The notes: generated by a model from the letters alone, not told the origin. Counted from the first letter of the stretch, positions 7,063 through 14,923 are shown. The stretch: 15,075 nt of DNA from Bacillota bacterium (GCA_023388515.1 JAEWGD010000009.1:1-15075); one strand, 5' to 3'. Program-made: numbers and translations.

Positions 7063-8430
7063 TTGGATAAATTAAGTAATAAGATTATCAATGCTGTTGA
7101 AAAGTATAAAATGATAGATTATGGTGATAATATTATAGTTGCTCTTTCGGGTGGTGCAGACAGCGTTTGTTTGTTGCTTGCATTGTTTGAGTTGAAGGAT
7201 AAGTATAATTGTACCATATCTGCTATTCATATTAATCATATGCTTAGAGCAGAGGAAAGTGACTCTGATGAGGAGTTTTGCGTTAGCCTTTGTAAAGGGT
7301 TGGGCGTTGAACTTGTGGTTGAAAGACATGATGTTGCTTTATACGCTAAGTTGAATAAGCTTTCTGTTGAAGTGTCAGCAAGGGATATACGCTATGAGGC
7401 ATTTAAAAAAAATTCAATGGGCATGAAGGTGGCAACTGCTCACACTTCTTCTGATAATGCCGAAACTGTTATTCATAATTTCACAAGGGGCACGGGGCTT
7501 AAAGGTCTGCTTGGTATTCCTCCTGTTCGTGATAATATTATTAGACCACTTATTTTCGTATCTCGTGAGGAAGTTGAGGGATACCTTGAGTTGAAAAATC
7601 AAGATTATGTAACCGACAGCACGAATCTTTCCGATGATTATACTAGAAATAAAATTAGACATAAAGTTGTGCCTTGTTTACAGGAAATTAACCCATCGTT
7701 CACTAGCACTGTTTCCAGTAATGTTTTAGCGTTGGAACTAGAAAATAGTTTTATTGAGGAGCAGACAGATATTGCATATAAAGAGTGCTTCTCTCCCCCA
7801 ATGACGCTTTGTGGATTACAAAAGTATCATAAGGCTGTTCGTCACCGTTGCATTGTTGGATTGCTTAGTTCAGCGAATTTATCTTATGATTTAAGTCGAA
7901 TTTTTGCAATTGACGACATAATTATGTCAAAGGGGAAAATTAACATAGCGAATGATGTTTATATTGTGTCAAAAACGGGTACTCTTTCAATAGAGAAATT
8001 TCAACAAAGGGTTGTTAATGATGTTGAGTTTGAGTTGAAGATTGGTGTTAATAAATTTTCTGACACAAAAATTTGTTTAGCTAAAATTGAAAAAAACTTT
8101 AATTTAGACACATTTTGTTCAAAGTTTGTTAACAAAAAGTTAAACATTTATTATGTAGATTATGATAAACTTATCGGTAAGATTATTTTTAGAAACCGAA
8201 GAAATGGTGATAAAATAAAGCTTGCTGGCAATGATTTTACTTCATCCGTAAAAAAGCTCTTTAATAAGCATATTCCGTTGAATATTCGTGATGAAGTATG
8301 CTTTATTTCTGATGATGAGGGTGTTGTTTTAATCGAAAATTTTGGAGTTGATGATAGGGTTAAACCCGATTTAAACTCGAAGAATATCCTTGAAATTCAT
8401 ATCCAAAATAACTTGGATAGAGGTGGGTAG
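7063..8430 (+). CDS. tilS: tRNA(Ile)-lysidine synthase TilS
   Basis: TilS joins lysine to C34 of the CAU-anticodon tRNA-Ile using ATP, so that it reads AUA codons; it is normally essential. The N-terminal PP-loop ATPase domain carries SGGADS (29-34), followed by IHINHMLR and the SARDIRYEAF and TAHTSSDNAETV segments typical of the family. The C-terminal domain ends with a GDKIKLAG...KKLFNKHIPLNIRD pattern. At 455 residues it is normal length. The start is TTG (7063-7065), placed by AAGAGG five bases upstream; the first internal ATG lacks a ribosome site and would cut into the conserved N-terminus. It lies nine bases after dnaB and four before the predicted hpt start. Confidence 0.94.
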   Translation: MDKLSNKIINAVEKYKMIDYGDNIIVALSGGADSVCLLLALFELKDKYNCTISAIHINHMLRAEESDSDEEFCVSLCKGLGVELVVERHDVALYAKLNKLSVEVSARDIRYEAFKKNSMGMKVATAHTSSDNAETVIHNFTRGTGLKGLLGIPPVRDNIIRPLIFVSREEVEGYLELKNQDYVTDSTNLSDDYTRNKIRHKVVPCLQEINPSFTSTVSSNVLALELENSFIEEQTDIAYKECFSPPMTLCGLQKYHKAVRHRCIVGLLSSANLSYDLSRIFAIDDIIMSKGKINIANDVYIVSKTGTLSIEKFQQRVVNDVEFELKIGVNKFSDTKICLAKIEKNFNLDTFCSKFVNKKLNIYYVDYDKLIGKIIFRNRRNGDKIKLAGNDFTSSVKKLFNKHIPLNIRDEVCFISDDEGVVLIENFGVDDRVKPDLNSKNILEIHIQNNLDRGG

Positions 8431-8434
8431 TATA

Positions 8435-8971
8435 TTGAAACGTGACCATAATGTTTGCGACGTTATTATTTCAGAAGATAAACTCAAAGGCAGAATACAG
8501 GAACTGGGTGAGCAAATTACCCGTGATTATAAAAATAAAAAGTTGCTAGTTATTGGCGTTTTAAAGGGCTGTTTCGTTTTTATGGCTGATTTAGTTCGTG
8601 AAATTAATTTGCCTTGTGAAATTGACTTTATGTATATTACAAGCTATAATAAGAGTACGGTTAGTTCGGGTGTGATTAATATTGTTAAAGATTTGAACAT
8701 TGATGTTTCTGGTTATGATGTGCTTATAATTGAGGATATTTTGGATACGGGGCTAACGCTTGAAACACTTTGTACATTGCTTCAGACAAGGAACCCAAAT
8801 TCGCTGAAAATTTGTACGTTGCTTGATAAGCCGTCAAGACGAAAATCTAATATTTTTGCTGATTATGTCGGATTTGTAATAGATGATAATTTTGTTATTG
8901 GTTATGGATTGGACTATGCAGAAGAATATAGGAATTTGCCTTATATAGGAATTTATAACCAAAATACATAG
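8435..8971 (+). CDS. hpt: Hypoxanthine phosphoribosyltransferase
   Basis: Hpt converts hypoxanthine and guanine plus PRPP to IMP and GMP in purine salvage. The PRPP-binding motif is VLIIEDILDTGLT (EDILDTG at 100-106, counted from the start used here). VLKGCFVFMADL (42-53) is the conserved N-terminal PPi-loop region and KPSRRK is also present. The start is placed at TTG 8435 because AGAGGTG (8419-8425) lies upstream and the product (178 residues) then begins like its relatives. The in-frame ATG at 8390 would add 15 atypical residues and overlap tilS by 41 bases. It lies between tilS and ftsH, as in Bacillus, where HprT and TilS are reported to act together on ftsH expression. Confidence 0.92.
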   Translation: MKRDHNVCDVIISEDKLKGRIQELGEQITRDYKNKKLLVIGVLKGCFVFMADLVREINLPCEIDFMYITSYNKSTVSSGVINIVKDLNIDVSGYDVLIIEDILDTGLTLETLCTLLQTRNPNSLKICTLLDKPSRRKSNIFADYVGFVIDDNFVIGYGLDYAEEYRNLPYIGIYNQNT

Positions 8972-8993
8972 ACAAAAGATAGGAGTGAATTTA

Positions 8994-10916
8994 TTGACAC
9001 CCAAGAAAAATAAAGGCGTATTAATTTATGTCGCAGTAATAGTTCTGATAATTTTTTCAATAACTTGGATTTGGCCTTATTTATTCAGCAATAATAAGGA
9101 TGTTAAATATTCTGAAATTATTGGACATTTTGATAATTATGAGGTTACTAACTACACGTTTGATTTAGGCACTGGAGAACTTATTCTTCAGTTAAAAGGT
9201 AACGAAGAAAAAACCAAATATACAGTTCCACATGTAGATCTTTTCTTGCAGGATACAAAGGAATATCGTCAAGGGTATAATGCGAAAAATCCAGATGCTC
9301 CTCTTGAGCAAGATTATTTTAAGATAAAGGATAATTCTTGGCTTATAACGATTGTTCCAACGATAATACTACTTGTTATGGTAGTACTTCTGTTCTTCTT
9401 TATGATGCGACAGGCGGGTGGAGGGAGTAAATATTCTTCATTCGGTAAGGCAAATGTTAAAAATCAACTTCATCAGGGGAAAAAGACTACTTTTGCCGAT
9501 GTTGCTGGGGCTGATGAGGAAAAGCATGAGTTGGAGGAAATTGTTGACTTCTTGAAGAATCCTAAAAAGTATTCGGATATAGGTGCAAGGATTCCTAAGG
9601 GTGTATTGCTGTTAGGTCCTCCTGGTACTGGTAAAACCTTGCTTGCAAGGGCTGTTGCTGGTGAAGCTGGTTGTCCTTTCTTCCCTATTTCTGGTTCAGA
9701 CTTTGTTGAGATGTTTGTCGGTGTTGGTGCTTCAAGGGTTCGTGACTTGTTTGAACAGGCTAAGAAACACGCTCCTTCGATTATCTTTATAGATGAAATT
9801 GATGCTGTTGGGCGACATAGAGGTGCTGGTCTTGGTGGTGGGCATGATGAACGTGAACAAACGCTAAATCAACTTCTTGTTGAAATGGACGGTTTTACTG
9901 GCAATGAGAATATTATTATTATTGCCGCAACTAACAGGCGTGATATACTTGACCCTGCATTGCTTAGACCTGGCCGTTTTGATAGACAGGTTGTTGTTGG
10001 TTATCCCGATGTTAAGGGCAGAGAGGAAATCCTCGTTGTTCATACTAAAAATAAACCTCTTGCACCCGATGTTAACTTACGAGTTATTGGGCAGACAACG
10101 GTAGGGTTCACTGGTGCTGACCTTGAAAACCTAGTTAATGAGGCTGCCTTGCTTGCTGCTCGTAAAAATAAGAAGGCTATCACTAAAGAGGATATTGAGG
10201 AGGCAACTATTAAGGTAATTGCTGGACCTGAAAAGAAATCTCGTGTTGTTACTGAAAAGGAAAAAAGGTTGACTGCTTATCACGAAAGTGGGCATGCTGT
10301 TTGTACCTATTACTGTGAAACTCAAGATAAGGTTCATCAGGTTTCAATTATTCCTCGTGGAATGGCTGGTGGCTATACAATGTCCTTGCCAGAGCATGAT
10401 AAATCCTTTGTTAGCAAGAGTGAGATGAAGGAAAACATCATTACTCTACTCGGTGGCCGTGTTGCTGAAAAGCTGATACTTGACGATATATCAACGGGTG
10501 CGTCGAATGATATAGAACGTGCTACTGCTATTGCTCGAAATATGGTTACTAAATATGGATTCAGCGAAAAGCTTGGACCAATTGTTTATGGTAGCGATTC
10601 AAATGAAGTTTTTTTAGGTAAGGATTTTAACAGCTCACGCAATTATTCAGAGAATGTTGCTTCTGAAATTGATTCAGAAATTCGTGAAATTATCGAGGAT
10701 TCATACGAAAGAGCTAAGGAAATTCTTGAGGCTCATATAGATCAATTGCATTTCCTAACTAAGTATCTTTTGAAGTTTGAAAAGATAGATGCTGCTGAAT
10801 TTGAAAAGGTTATGACTGGAGAAATTGGTGAAGAAGTATTTACCAATGACAACTATATCAGCAGTTTTGCAATACCTACGCCAAAAGAGGATAAACCTAA
10901 TATTGATGTAGAATAA
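8994..10916 (+). CDS. ftsH: ATP-dependent zinc metalloprotease FtsH
   Basis: FtsH is a membrane-anchored AAA+ protease that degrades membrane and short-lived cytoplasmic proteins. Two transmembrane segments (about residues 8-27 and 116-138) flank an external domain. The AAA domain has Walker A GPPGTGKT (208-215), Walker B FIDEID (265-270) and the second region of homology ending RPGRFDR (325-331). The protease domain has the zinc motif HESGH (430-434) and the third ligand D506 in TGASNDIE. The start is TTG at 8994, eight bases after AGGAG (8981-8985); an in-frame GTG at 8985 overlaps that ribosome site and is rejected. This gives 640 residues. It is the last gene of the block, followed by a clear terminator. 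Confidence 0.95.
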   Translation: MTPKKNKGVLIYVAVIVLIIFSITWIWPYLFSNNKDVKYSEIIGHFDNYEVTNYTFDLGTGELILQLKGNEEKTKYTVPHVDLFLQDTKEYRQGYNAKNPDAPLEQDYFKIKDNSWLITIVPTIILLVMVVLLFFFMMRQAGGGSKYSSFGKANVKNQLHQGKKTTFADVAGADEEKHELEEIVDFLKNPKKYSDIGARIPKGVLLLGPPGTGKTLLARAVAGEAGCPFFPISGSDFVEMFVGVGASRVRDLFEQAKKHAPSIIFIDEIDAVGRHRGAGLGGGHDEREQTLNQLLVEMDGFTGNENIIIIAATNRRDILDPALLRPGRFDRQVVVGYPDVKGREEILVVHTKNKPLAPDVNLRVIGQTTVGFTGADLENLVNEAALLAARKNKKAITKEDIEEATIKVIAGPEKKSRVVTEKEKRLTAYHESGHAVCTYYCETQDKVHQVSIIPRGMAGGYTMSLPEHDKSFVSKSEMKENIITLLGGRVAEKLILDDISTGASNDIERATAIARNMVTKYGFSEKLGPIVYGSDSNEVFLGKDFNSSRNYSENVASEIDSEIREIIEDSYERAKEILEAHIDQLHFLTKYLLKFEKIDAAEFEKVMTGEIGEEVFTNDNYISSFAIPTPKEDKPNIDVE

Positions 10917-10922
10917 TTAATA

Positions 10923-10957
10923 AGAGCAGTGGATTTGTATGTCCACTGCTCTATTTT
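10923..10957 (+). terminator. Intrinsic terminator after ftsH
   Basis: AGAGCAGTGGA (10923-10933) pairs perfectly with TCCACTGCTCT (10942-10952) around an eight-base loop, followed by a T-rich tail (ATTTTA). It lies seven bases after the ftsH stop and closes the seven-gene block. Confidence 0.9.
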
Positions 10958-10969
10958 ATGTAAAAAAGG

Positions 10970-10998
10970 TTGATTAATTTCAGAATTTAATGTATAAT
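10970..10998 (+). promoter_or_regulatory. Promoter of the ferritin gene
   Basis: TTGATT (10970-10975) and a perfect TATAAT (10993-10998) are separated by 17 bases. The predicted start near 11005 gives a leader of about 50 nt ending in AAGGAG (11040-11045). No clear Fur or PerR operator could be made out. Confidence 0.8.
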
Positions 10999-11056
10999 AT
11001 AATGGTAGGAATTAAATTTACTACTATTATATAAAATTTAAGGAGATGGTTTAATA

Positions 11057-11566
11057 ATGGATAAGAAAGTAATGGATTTGCTTAATGAACAGATTAACAA
11101 GGAGTTGTATTCTGCATATTTATATTTGGATATGTCTAACTACTATGCAGCTGCTAACTTAAACGGTTTTAGCAACTGGTTCATGGTTCAAACACAGGAA
11201 GAAATGTCACACGCAAGATTGTTTATGGAATATTTACAGAATAATAGCGTTGATGTTAAGCTATCTGAAATTAATGCTCCTGATTTATCTTTCACAGATT
11301 TCATTCAGCCACTTGAGGAATCATATAAGCATGAACAGTTCGTAACAGCGTCAATTTACTCTATTTATGAGGCTGCTCAAAACGCTAAGGACTATCGCAC
11401 TGTTCAATTTTTGGATTGGTTTGTTAAGGAACAGGCTGAGGAGGAAAAGAACGCAGATGAGTTGATTGGTAAATATAAGATTTTTGCAGGTGATGGCAAG
11501 GGACTTCATGCACTTGATTCTGAACTTGCAACTAGAGTTTATTCTCCTCCATCACTAGTTCTATAA
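11057..11566 (+). CDS. ftnA: Non-haem ferritin (FtnA type)
   Basis: Ferritin forms a 24-subunit shell that oxidises Fe(II) and stores it as a ferric mineral in the cytoplasm. The four-helix-bundle sequence has the ferroxidase residues E16, Y23, E49 and H52 (from the EEMSHAR motif), then E93, Q126 and E129. Each sits one position earlier than in E. coli FtnA, so all expected site-A and site-B ligands are present. At 169 residues it is the normal length. No haem-binding Met typical of bacterioferritin was noted. The ATG follows AAGGAG. It has its own promoter and terminator, so it is a single-gene unit between the housekeeping block and the convergent pdx operon. Confidence 0.94.
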   Translation: MDKKVMDLLNEQINKELYSAYLYLDMSNYYAAANLNGFSNWFMVQTQEEMSHARLFMEYLQNNSVDVKLSEINAPDLSFTDFIQPLEESYKHEQFVTASIYSIYEAAQNAKDYRTVQFLDWFVKEQAEEEKNADELIGKYKIFAGDGKGLHALDSELATRVYSPPSLVL

Positions 11567-11583
11567 AATATAATCGTAAAAAT

Positions 11584-11616
11584 AAAACTGATGTCGTATA
11601 TACGGCATCAGTTTTT
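11584..11616. terminator. Bidirectional terminator between ftnA and pdxT
   Basis: A 15-bp stem pairs 11584-11598 with 11601-11615, with a single G-U wobble and essentially no loop (TA). It carries a T-run on the + strand (TTTTTATTTATTT) and, through the A-run before it, a T-run on the minus strand. It can therefore end both ftnA and the convergent pdxST transcript. It begins 17 bases after the ftnA stop and ends a few bases past the pdxT stop. Confidence 0.9.
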
Positions 11617-11618
11617 AT

Positions 11619-12194
11619 TTATTTAATTGAGTTTTTCACGATTTCAATAAAGTAATTATGAACAGTTGTATCCTTTGTAAGCTCTGGATGAAAGGCTGTA
11701 ACAAGCTGATTTTCATACTGTGCAGCAACAATTTTCCCCTTAACTTCGGACAAAACCTTTGTGCCTTTTCCGACAGATTCAATGTACGGGGCACGAATAA
11801 AAACCATTGGTATAACACCCACATCGCCAAATTCAGCCTCTGTATTAAAGCTTCCAAGCTGTCTACCATAAGCGTTTCTTTTTACGGTAATTGGCATTGT
11901 TGCAAAATGTTTTCGGTCATCATTTTGAATTTCATTTGCCAAAAGCAACAGCCCAGCACAAGTTCCGAATACAGGGAAACCATTTTCAATCTTCTCTTTT
12001 AGTGGATCAAAAAGATCTAACTCATGCAAAAGCTTGCCCATAACTGTACTTTCTCCACCAGGTAAAACCAAGCCGTCAAAATCGTTATTAATATCACTTA
12101 ACTGGCGTATTTCAAAGCAATCAACACCAATTGAGTTAAAGATATTGATATGCTCAGCAAATGCTCCTTGAAGTGCAAGAACGCCTATTTTCAT
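11619..12194 (-). CDS. pdxT: PLP synthase glutaminase subunit PdxT
   Basis: PdxT hydrolyses glutamine and channels the ammonia to PdxS in the DXP-independent route to pyridoxal 5'-phosphate. It is a class I glutamine amidotransferase fold with LPGGEST (44-50), the nucleophile C79 in GTCAGL, and the rest of the triad, H169 and E171, in FHPEL. The 191 residues match the family. Its ATG is three bases after the pdxS stop, and its probable ribosome site (AGAGGAA) lies inside the end of pdxS, indicating co-transcription and likely translational coupling with pdxS. Confidence 0.96.
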   Translation of the reverse strand: MKIGVLALQGAFAEHINIFNSIGVDCFEIRQLSDINNDFDGLVLPGGESTVMGKLLHELDLFDPLKEKIENGFPVFGTCAGLLLLANEIQNDDRKHFATMPITVKRNAYGRQLGSFNTEAEFGDVGVIPMVFIRAPYIESVGKGTKVLSEVKGKIVAAQYENQLVTAFHPELTKDTTVHNYFIEIVKNSIK

Positions 12195-12197
12195 GCG

Positions 12198-13073
12198 TTA
12201 TATTCCTCTTTCTGCCATTAGGAGTTGAATTTCCTGTTCATTAATCCCAACCATAGCCTCGCCTAAATCTTCTGATAATTCAGCAAGCATTTTGTAATCA
12301 TTGAAATTTGTAACAGCCTTTACAATCGCAGCTGCTCTTCTTTCAGGGTTTCCAGATTTGAAAATACCAGAGCCAACGAACACGCCCTCAGCACCCAATT
12401 GCATCATCAATGCAGCGTCAGCAGGAGTTGCAACGCCACCAGCAGCGAAGTTCACAACTGGCAACTTGCCGTTTTCATGAACATACTGAACCAAGTGGAA
12501 AGGAACCATAAGTTCTTTTGCAACGAAATAAAGCTCATCTTCCCTCATAGCTTGAATTCTTCTGATTTCACCGTCCATTTTTCTCATGTGACGAACAGCT
12601 TGAACGATGTCACCTGTTCCTGGCTCACCCTTTGTTCTTATCATTGATGCACCCTCGTTAATACGTCTTAAAGCCTCACCCAAGTCCTTTGCACCACATA
12701 CAAAAGGAGCTTCAAATTTGCTTTTATCAATGTGGTTTTTATCATCTGATGGTGACAAAACTTCACTTTCATCAATGTAATCAATTTCCAATGCCTGCAA
12801 AATTTGTGCCTCAACAAAATGTCCGATTCTACATTTTGCCATAACAGGAATTGTAACTGCCTCTTGAATTCCCTTAATCATCTTTGGGTCGCTCATGCGT
12901 GAAACTCCACCTACTGCACGAATATCAGCAGGAATTCTTTCAAGTGCCATAACTGCACAAGCACCCGCTGCCTCAGCAATTCTAGCCTGTTCTGGTGTGG
13001 TAACGTCCATAATTACGCCACCCTTTAGCATCTGAGCTAACTCCTTGTTAAGTGAATAACGATTATTTTCCAT
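12198..13073 (-). CDS. pdxS: PLP synthase synthase subunit PdxS
   Basis: PdxS condenses ribose 5-phosphate, glyceraldehyde 3-phosphate and ammonia into PLP, and assembles as a dodecamer decorated with PdxT. The (beta/alpha)8 sequence is highly conserved, with D23 (IMDV), the substrate-binding lysine K80 in VMAKCRIGH, and K148 in RTKGEPGTG, each one place earlier than in the Bacillus enzyme. Length 291 is standard. The ATG is eight bases after AAGGAG (13082-13087 on the + strand, read in reverse). It is the first gene of a two-gene operon, divergent from pdxR. Confidence 0.97.
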   Translation of the reverse strand: MENNRYSLNKELAQMLKGGVIMDVTTPEQARIAEAAGACAVMALERIPADIRAVGGVSRMSDPKMIKGIQEAVTIPVMAKCRIGHFVEAQILQALEIDYIDESEVLSPSDDKNHIDKSKFEAPFVCGAKDLGEALRRINEGASMIRTKGEPGTGDIVQAVRHMRKMDGEIRRIQAMREDELYFVAKELMVPFHLVQYVHENGKLPVVNFAAGGVATPADAALMMQLGAEGVFVGSGIFKSGNPERRAAAIVKAVTNFNDYKMLAELSEDLGEAMVGINEQEIQLLMAERGI

Positions 13074-13125
13074 TATAAAAACTCCTTTTCTTAATATACT
13101 TATGAGTAAAATTCATACGAAATAC

Positions 13126-13154
13126 TTGACTTTTTTTATTATAAGTATTATTAT
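13126..13154 (+). promoter_or_regulatory. Promoter of pdxR
   Basis: TTGACT (13126-13131) and TATTAT (13149-13154) have a 17-base spacer. The predicted start is near 13161. The region is very AT-rich, so the exact -10 is less certain than the -35. Confidence 0.55.
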
Positions 13155-13178
13155 AAAGTAAAAGTGGCATTACTTCAA
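13150..13178 (-). promoter_or_regulatory. Promoter of pdxS-pdxT
   Basis: Read on the minus strand, TTGAAG (13178-13173) and TATAAT (13155-13150) are 17 bases apart. The predicted start near 13143 gives a leader of about 70 nt. Its -10 overlaps the pdxR -10 on the other strand, so polymerase probably cannot occupy both promoters at once. Confidence 0.65.
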
Positions 13179-13214
13179 TACTCAATTTTATTTTTTTTAA
13201 TGTGGTCAGTTTAG
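13161..13214. promoter_or_regulatory. Candidate PdxR operator with two GTGG boxes
   Basis: AAAGTGGCATTA (13161-13172) and AATGTGGTCAGTTTA (13199-13213) are similarly oriented boxes, with their GTGG cores 38 bases apart. From memory, the PdxR site reported in Corynebacterium is of the form AAAGTGG followed by a CTA-like end, which these resemble. The first lies at the predicted pdxR start and inside the pdxS promoter spacer. The second lies upstream of the pdxS -35. This fits repression of pdxR and activation of pdxS, but it is inference. Confidence 0.4.
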
Positions 13215-13223
13215 GAGGATACC

Positions 13224-14624
13224 ATGCTAACAATTATTTTATCGCCCAATTCTCTCGTTCCACTCTATGAACAACTCTATCAGTTTATCAAAAATGAAAT
13301 CGAGGCGAATAGACTTCAGGCAAATGATAAACTACCATCAAAGCGAAGTCTTGCCTCTCATTTGAAAATTAGCAGAAGTACCATAGAAACTGCCTATTAT
13401 CAACTTCAAGCAGAGGGATATATTCGCTCAAAAGCTGGAAGTGGCTTTTATGTAGAGCAGATAAACGAAAAACTTCACCCAGAAAAGAATGAACCAAATA
13501 TTTCATATGCTGAATATAATGCTCCGAAAACTTATGAATATGAGTTCACAACCAGTGGTATTGACATGAATTATTTTCCACTTTCAACATGGGCAAAGCT
13601 CTCAAGAGAGGTCTTGTCCGAGAAAAAAGAGGAGATTTTATTATCATCTCACCCACAAGGAATGTACTCTCTGCGTGAAGAAATCTCACGATTTTTATAC
13701 AGCTTTAGGGGGATACAGGCAAGCCCTGAACAAATTATAATCGGTGCTGGCTCTGAATTTCTTATCAGCTTAATTATTCAAATTCTAGGTAGAGATAAGG
13801 TTTATGGCTTGGAAAATCCAGGGTACCCTAAAATGCAAAAAATATTTTATAGCAATGATGTTAAAACTATTCCTATTGACATGGACGAGTTGGGCATTAA
13901 CATAGCTGATTTGCAAAAGTTCAATATCAATGTTGCCCATGTTACACCGTCACACCACTTCCCTCTTGGAATTGTTATGCCAATAAGTCGGCGAATGGAT
14001 TTGCTGAATTGGGCAACGCAAAATGACGACCGTTTCATTCTTGAAGATGATTATGATAGTGAATTTAGGTTTACGGGCAAGCCAATTCCTGCACTTCAAA
14101 GCATGGATTCATCGGGACAGGTTGTGTATATCAACACTTTTGCCAAAACTCTTGCACCATCGCTTAGGATTAGTTACATTGTTTTGCCAAAAAAACTGCT
14201 GAAAGTTTATTATGAAAACTTCATGTTTTATTCCTGTACTGTGCCAAGTTTTGAGCAGTTTACGCTGTATAAATTCATGCATAACGGGTATTTTGAACGC
14301 CATATAAACCGTATGAGAAACATTTACAGAACAAGGCGTGATAGCCTGATTTCGTTGCTAATGAAAAGTAAGCTTGCTGATTGTATAGAGATAATTGGGC
14401 AGAATGCAGGACTTCATTTTCTTATGCGTGTTAATAATGGGATGACTGAACAGGAGCTAGTTGACTCTGCAAAAAAGCAGGATATTTTGTTGCATGGGCT
14501 GTCGGATTATTACACATCTGCGAAGGTAAAGCACACAAAACCGTCTGTTGTTATAGGGTATTCGACTATTCAAACGGAGAGTTTAGAGGTTTGTGTAAAG
14601 AGGCTTGAGGTGTCGTGGGGGTAG
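13224..14624 (+). CDS. pdxR: PdxR, MocR-type PLP-sensing transcriptional regulator
   Basis: This GntR-superfamily MocR regulator has a winged helix-turn-helix at the N-terminus (about 11-77, LVPLYEQLYQFIKNEIEA, then LPSKRSLASHLKISRSTIETAY) and a fold-type I aminotransferase-like domain (about 105-466) that binds PLP. The PLP features are present: D276 in the EDDYDSEF motif and the Schiff-base lysine K308 in NTFAKTLAPSLR. The 466 residues match the family. The ATG follows TAGGAGG. Its divergence from pdxST strongly supports assignment as PdxR rather than another MocR such as GabR. In studied relatives it represses itself and activates or represses pdxST depending on PLP. Confidence 0.92.
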   Translation: MLTIILSPNSLVPLYEQLYQFIKNEIEANRLQANDKLPSKRSLASHLKISRSTIETAYYQLQAEGYIRSKAGSGFYVEQINEKLHPEKNEPNISYAEYNAPKTYEYEFTTSGIDMNYFPLSTWAKLSREVLSEKKEEILLSSHPQGMYSLREEISRFLYSFRGIQASPEQIIIGAGSEFLISLIIQILGRDKVYGLENPGYPKMQKIFYSNDVKTIPIDMDELGINIADLQKFNINVAHVTPSHHFPLGIVMPISRRMDLLNWATQNDDRFILEDDYDSEFRFTGKPIPALQSMDSSGQVVYINTFAKTLAPSLRISYIVLPKKLLKVYYENFMFYSCTVPSFEQFTLYKFMHNGYFERHINRMRNIYRTRRDSLISLLMKSKLADCIEIIGQNAGLHFLMRVNNGMTEQELVDSAKKQDILLHGLSDYYTSAKVKHTKPSVVIGYSTIQTESLEVCVKRLEVSWG

Positions 14625-14640
14625 GTTTTTGATTACGAAA

Positions 14641-14680
14641 AGCAATAAAAACAACTCTACTAGCATTTAGCAGAGTTGTT
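14641..14680 (-). terminator. Terminator of the 59-residue gene, overlapping its stop
   Basis: AACAACTCT (14650-14658) and AGAGTTGTT (14672-14680) form a 9-bp stem, extended after an A-C mismatch by CTA/TAG around a short loop. On the minus strand the stem is followed by TTTTTATTGCTTTT; the + strand has no T-tract after it. Half of the stem lies within the last codons of the minus-strand gene. It may also weakly slow transcription leaving pdxR. Confidence 0.75.
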
Positions 14681-14839
14681 AACCTTATCGCAAATAGCTC
14701 TTTGAGCTGATATTGTAGCAAGTGTATCGCCGAGCTGAACAAGTATAGCAGCAGCTAAAGTTAATTCATCATCTGATAACTTACAAGCAATAACATTTGC
14801 AAGAGCTGTAATAGATGCAGTGAGTTCACAAGCATTCAT
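14660..14839 (-). CDS. Small uncharacterised clostridial protein (DUF6774-like)
   Basis: This 59-residue protein begins MNACELTASITALANVIACK and continues with an acidic LSDDELTLAAAILVQLGDTLATI segment, ending in a short basic, Cys-containing tail. It is mostly predicted alpha-helical, with two amphipathic Ala/Leu-rich helices and four cysteines (positions 4, 19, 50 and 59). No signal peptide or clear transmembrane span is seen. The pattern resembles, from memory, small clostridial proteins grouped as DUF6774, function unknown. Evidence that it is real: the GAGGTGAT ribosome site before the ATG, a TATAAT box upstream, the terminator at its end, and codon use matching its neighbours. It is convergent with pdxR and divergent from the partial transposase; nothing here reveals its function. 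Confidence 0.75.
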   Translation of the reverse strand: MNACELTASITALANVIACKLSDDELTLAAAILVQLGDTLATISAQRAICDKVNNSAKC

Positions 14840-14894
14840 AATATAACATCACCTCAATATAGCTTATGTGTTTTACACGATTAGAGTGATAGAA

Positions 14895-14923
14895 ATTATA
14901 ATGAATAAATAAACCTTAAATAA
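14895..14923 (-). promoter_or_regulatory. Possible promoter of the 59-residue gene
   Basis: A perfect TATAAT reads on the minus strand (14900-14895). The best -35 at 17 bases is only TTATTT (14923-14918). The predicted start near 14888 would give a leader of about 50 nt ending in the GAGGTGAT ribosome site. Confidence 0.4.

Noticed and set aside
8390..8434. Longer hpt start at ATG 8390
   Set aside because: It would overlap tilS by 41 bases, lacks a ribosome site and adds residues unlike other Hpt proteins. TTG 8435 has a well-placed AGAGGTG.
8985..8993. GTG start for ftsH at 8985
   Set aside because: It overlaps the AGGAG ribosome site itself; TTG 8994 is eight bases downstream of that site.
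10999..11056. Fur or PerR operator upstream of ferritin
   Set aside because: The region is AT-rich with partial TTATA-like matches, but no convincing palindrome of either type was found.
11658..12002. Plus-strand 114-codon frame opposite pdxT
   Set aside because: It is the antisense shadow of a strongly conserved gene and has no ribosome site.
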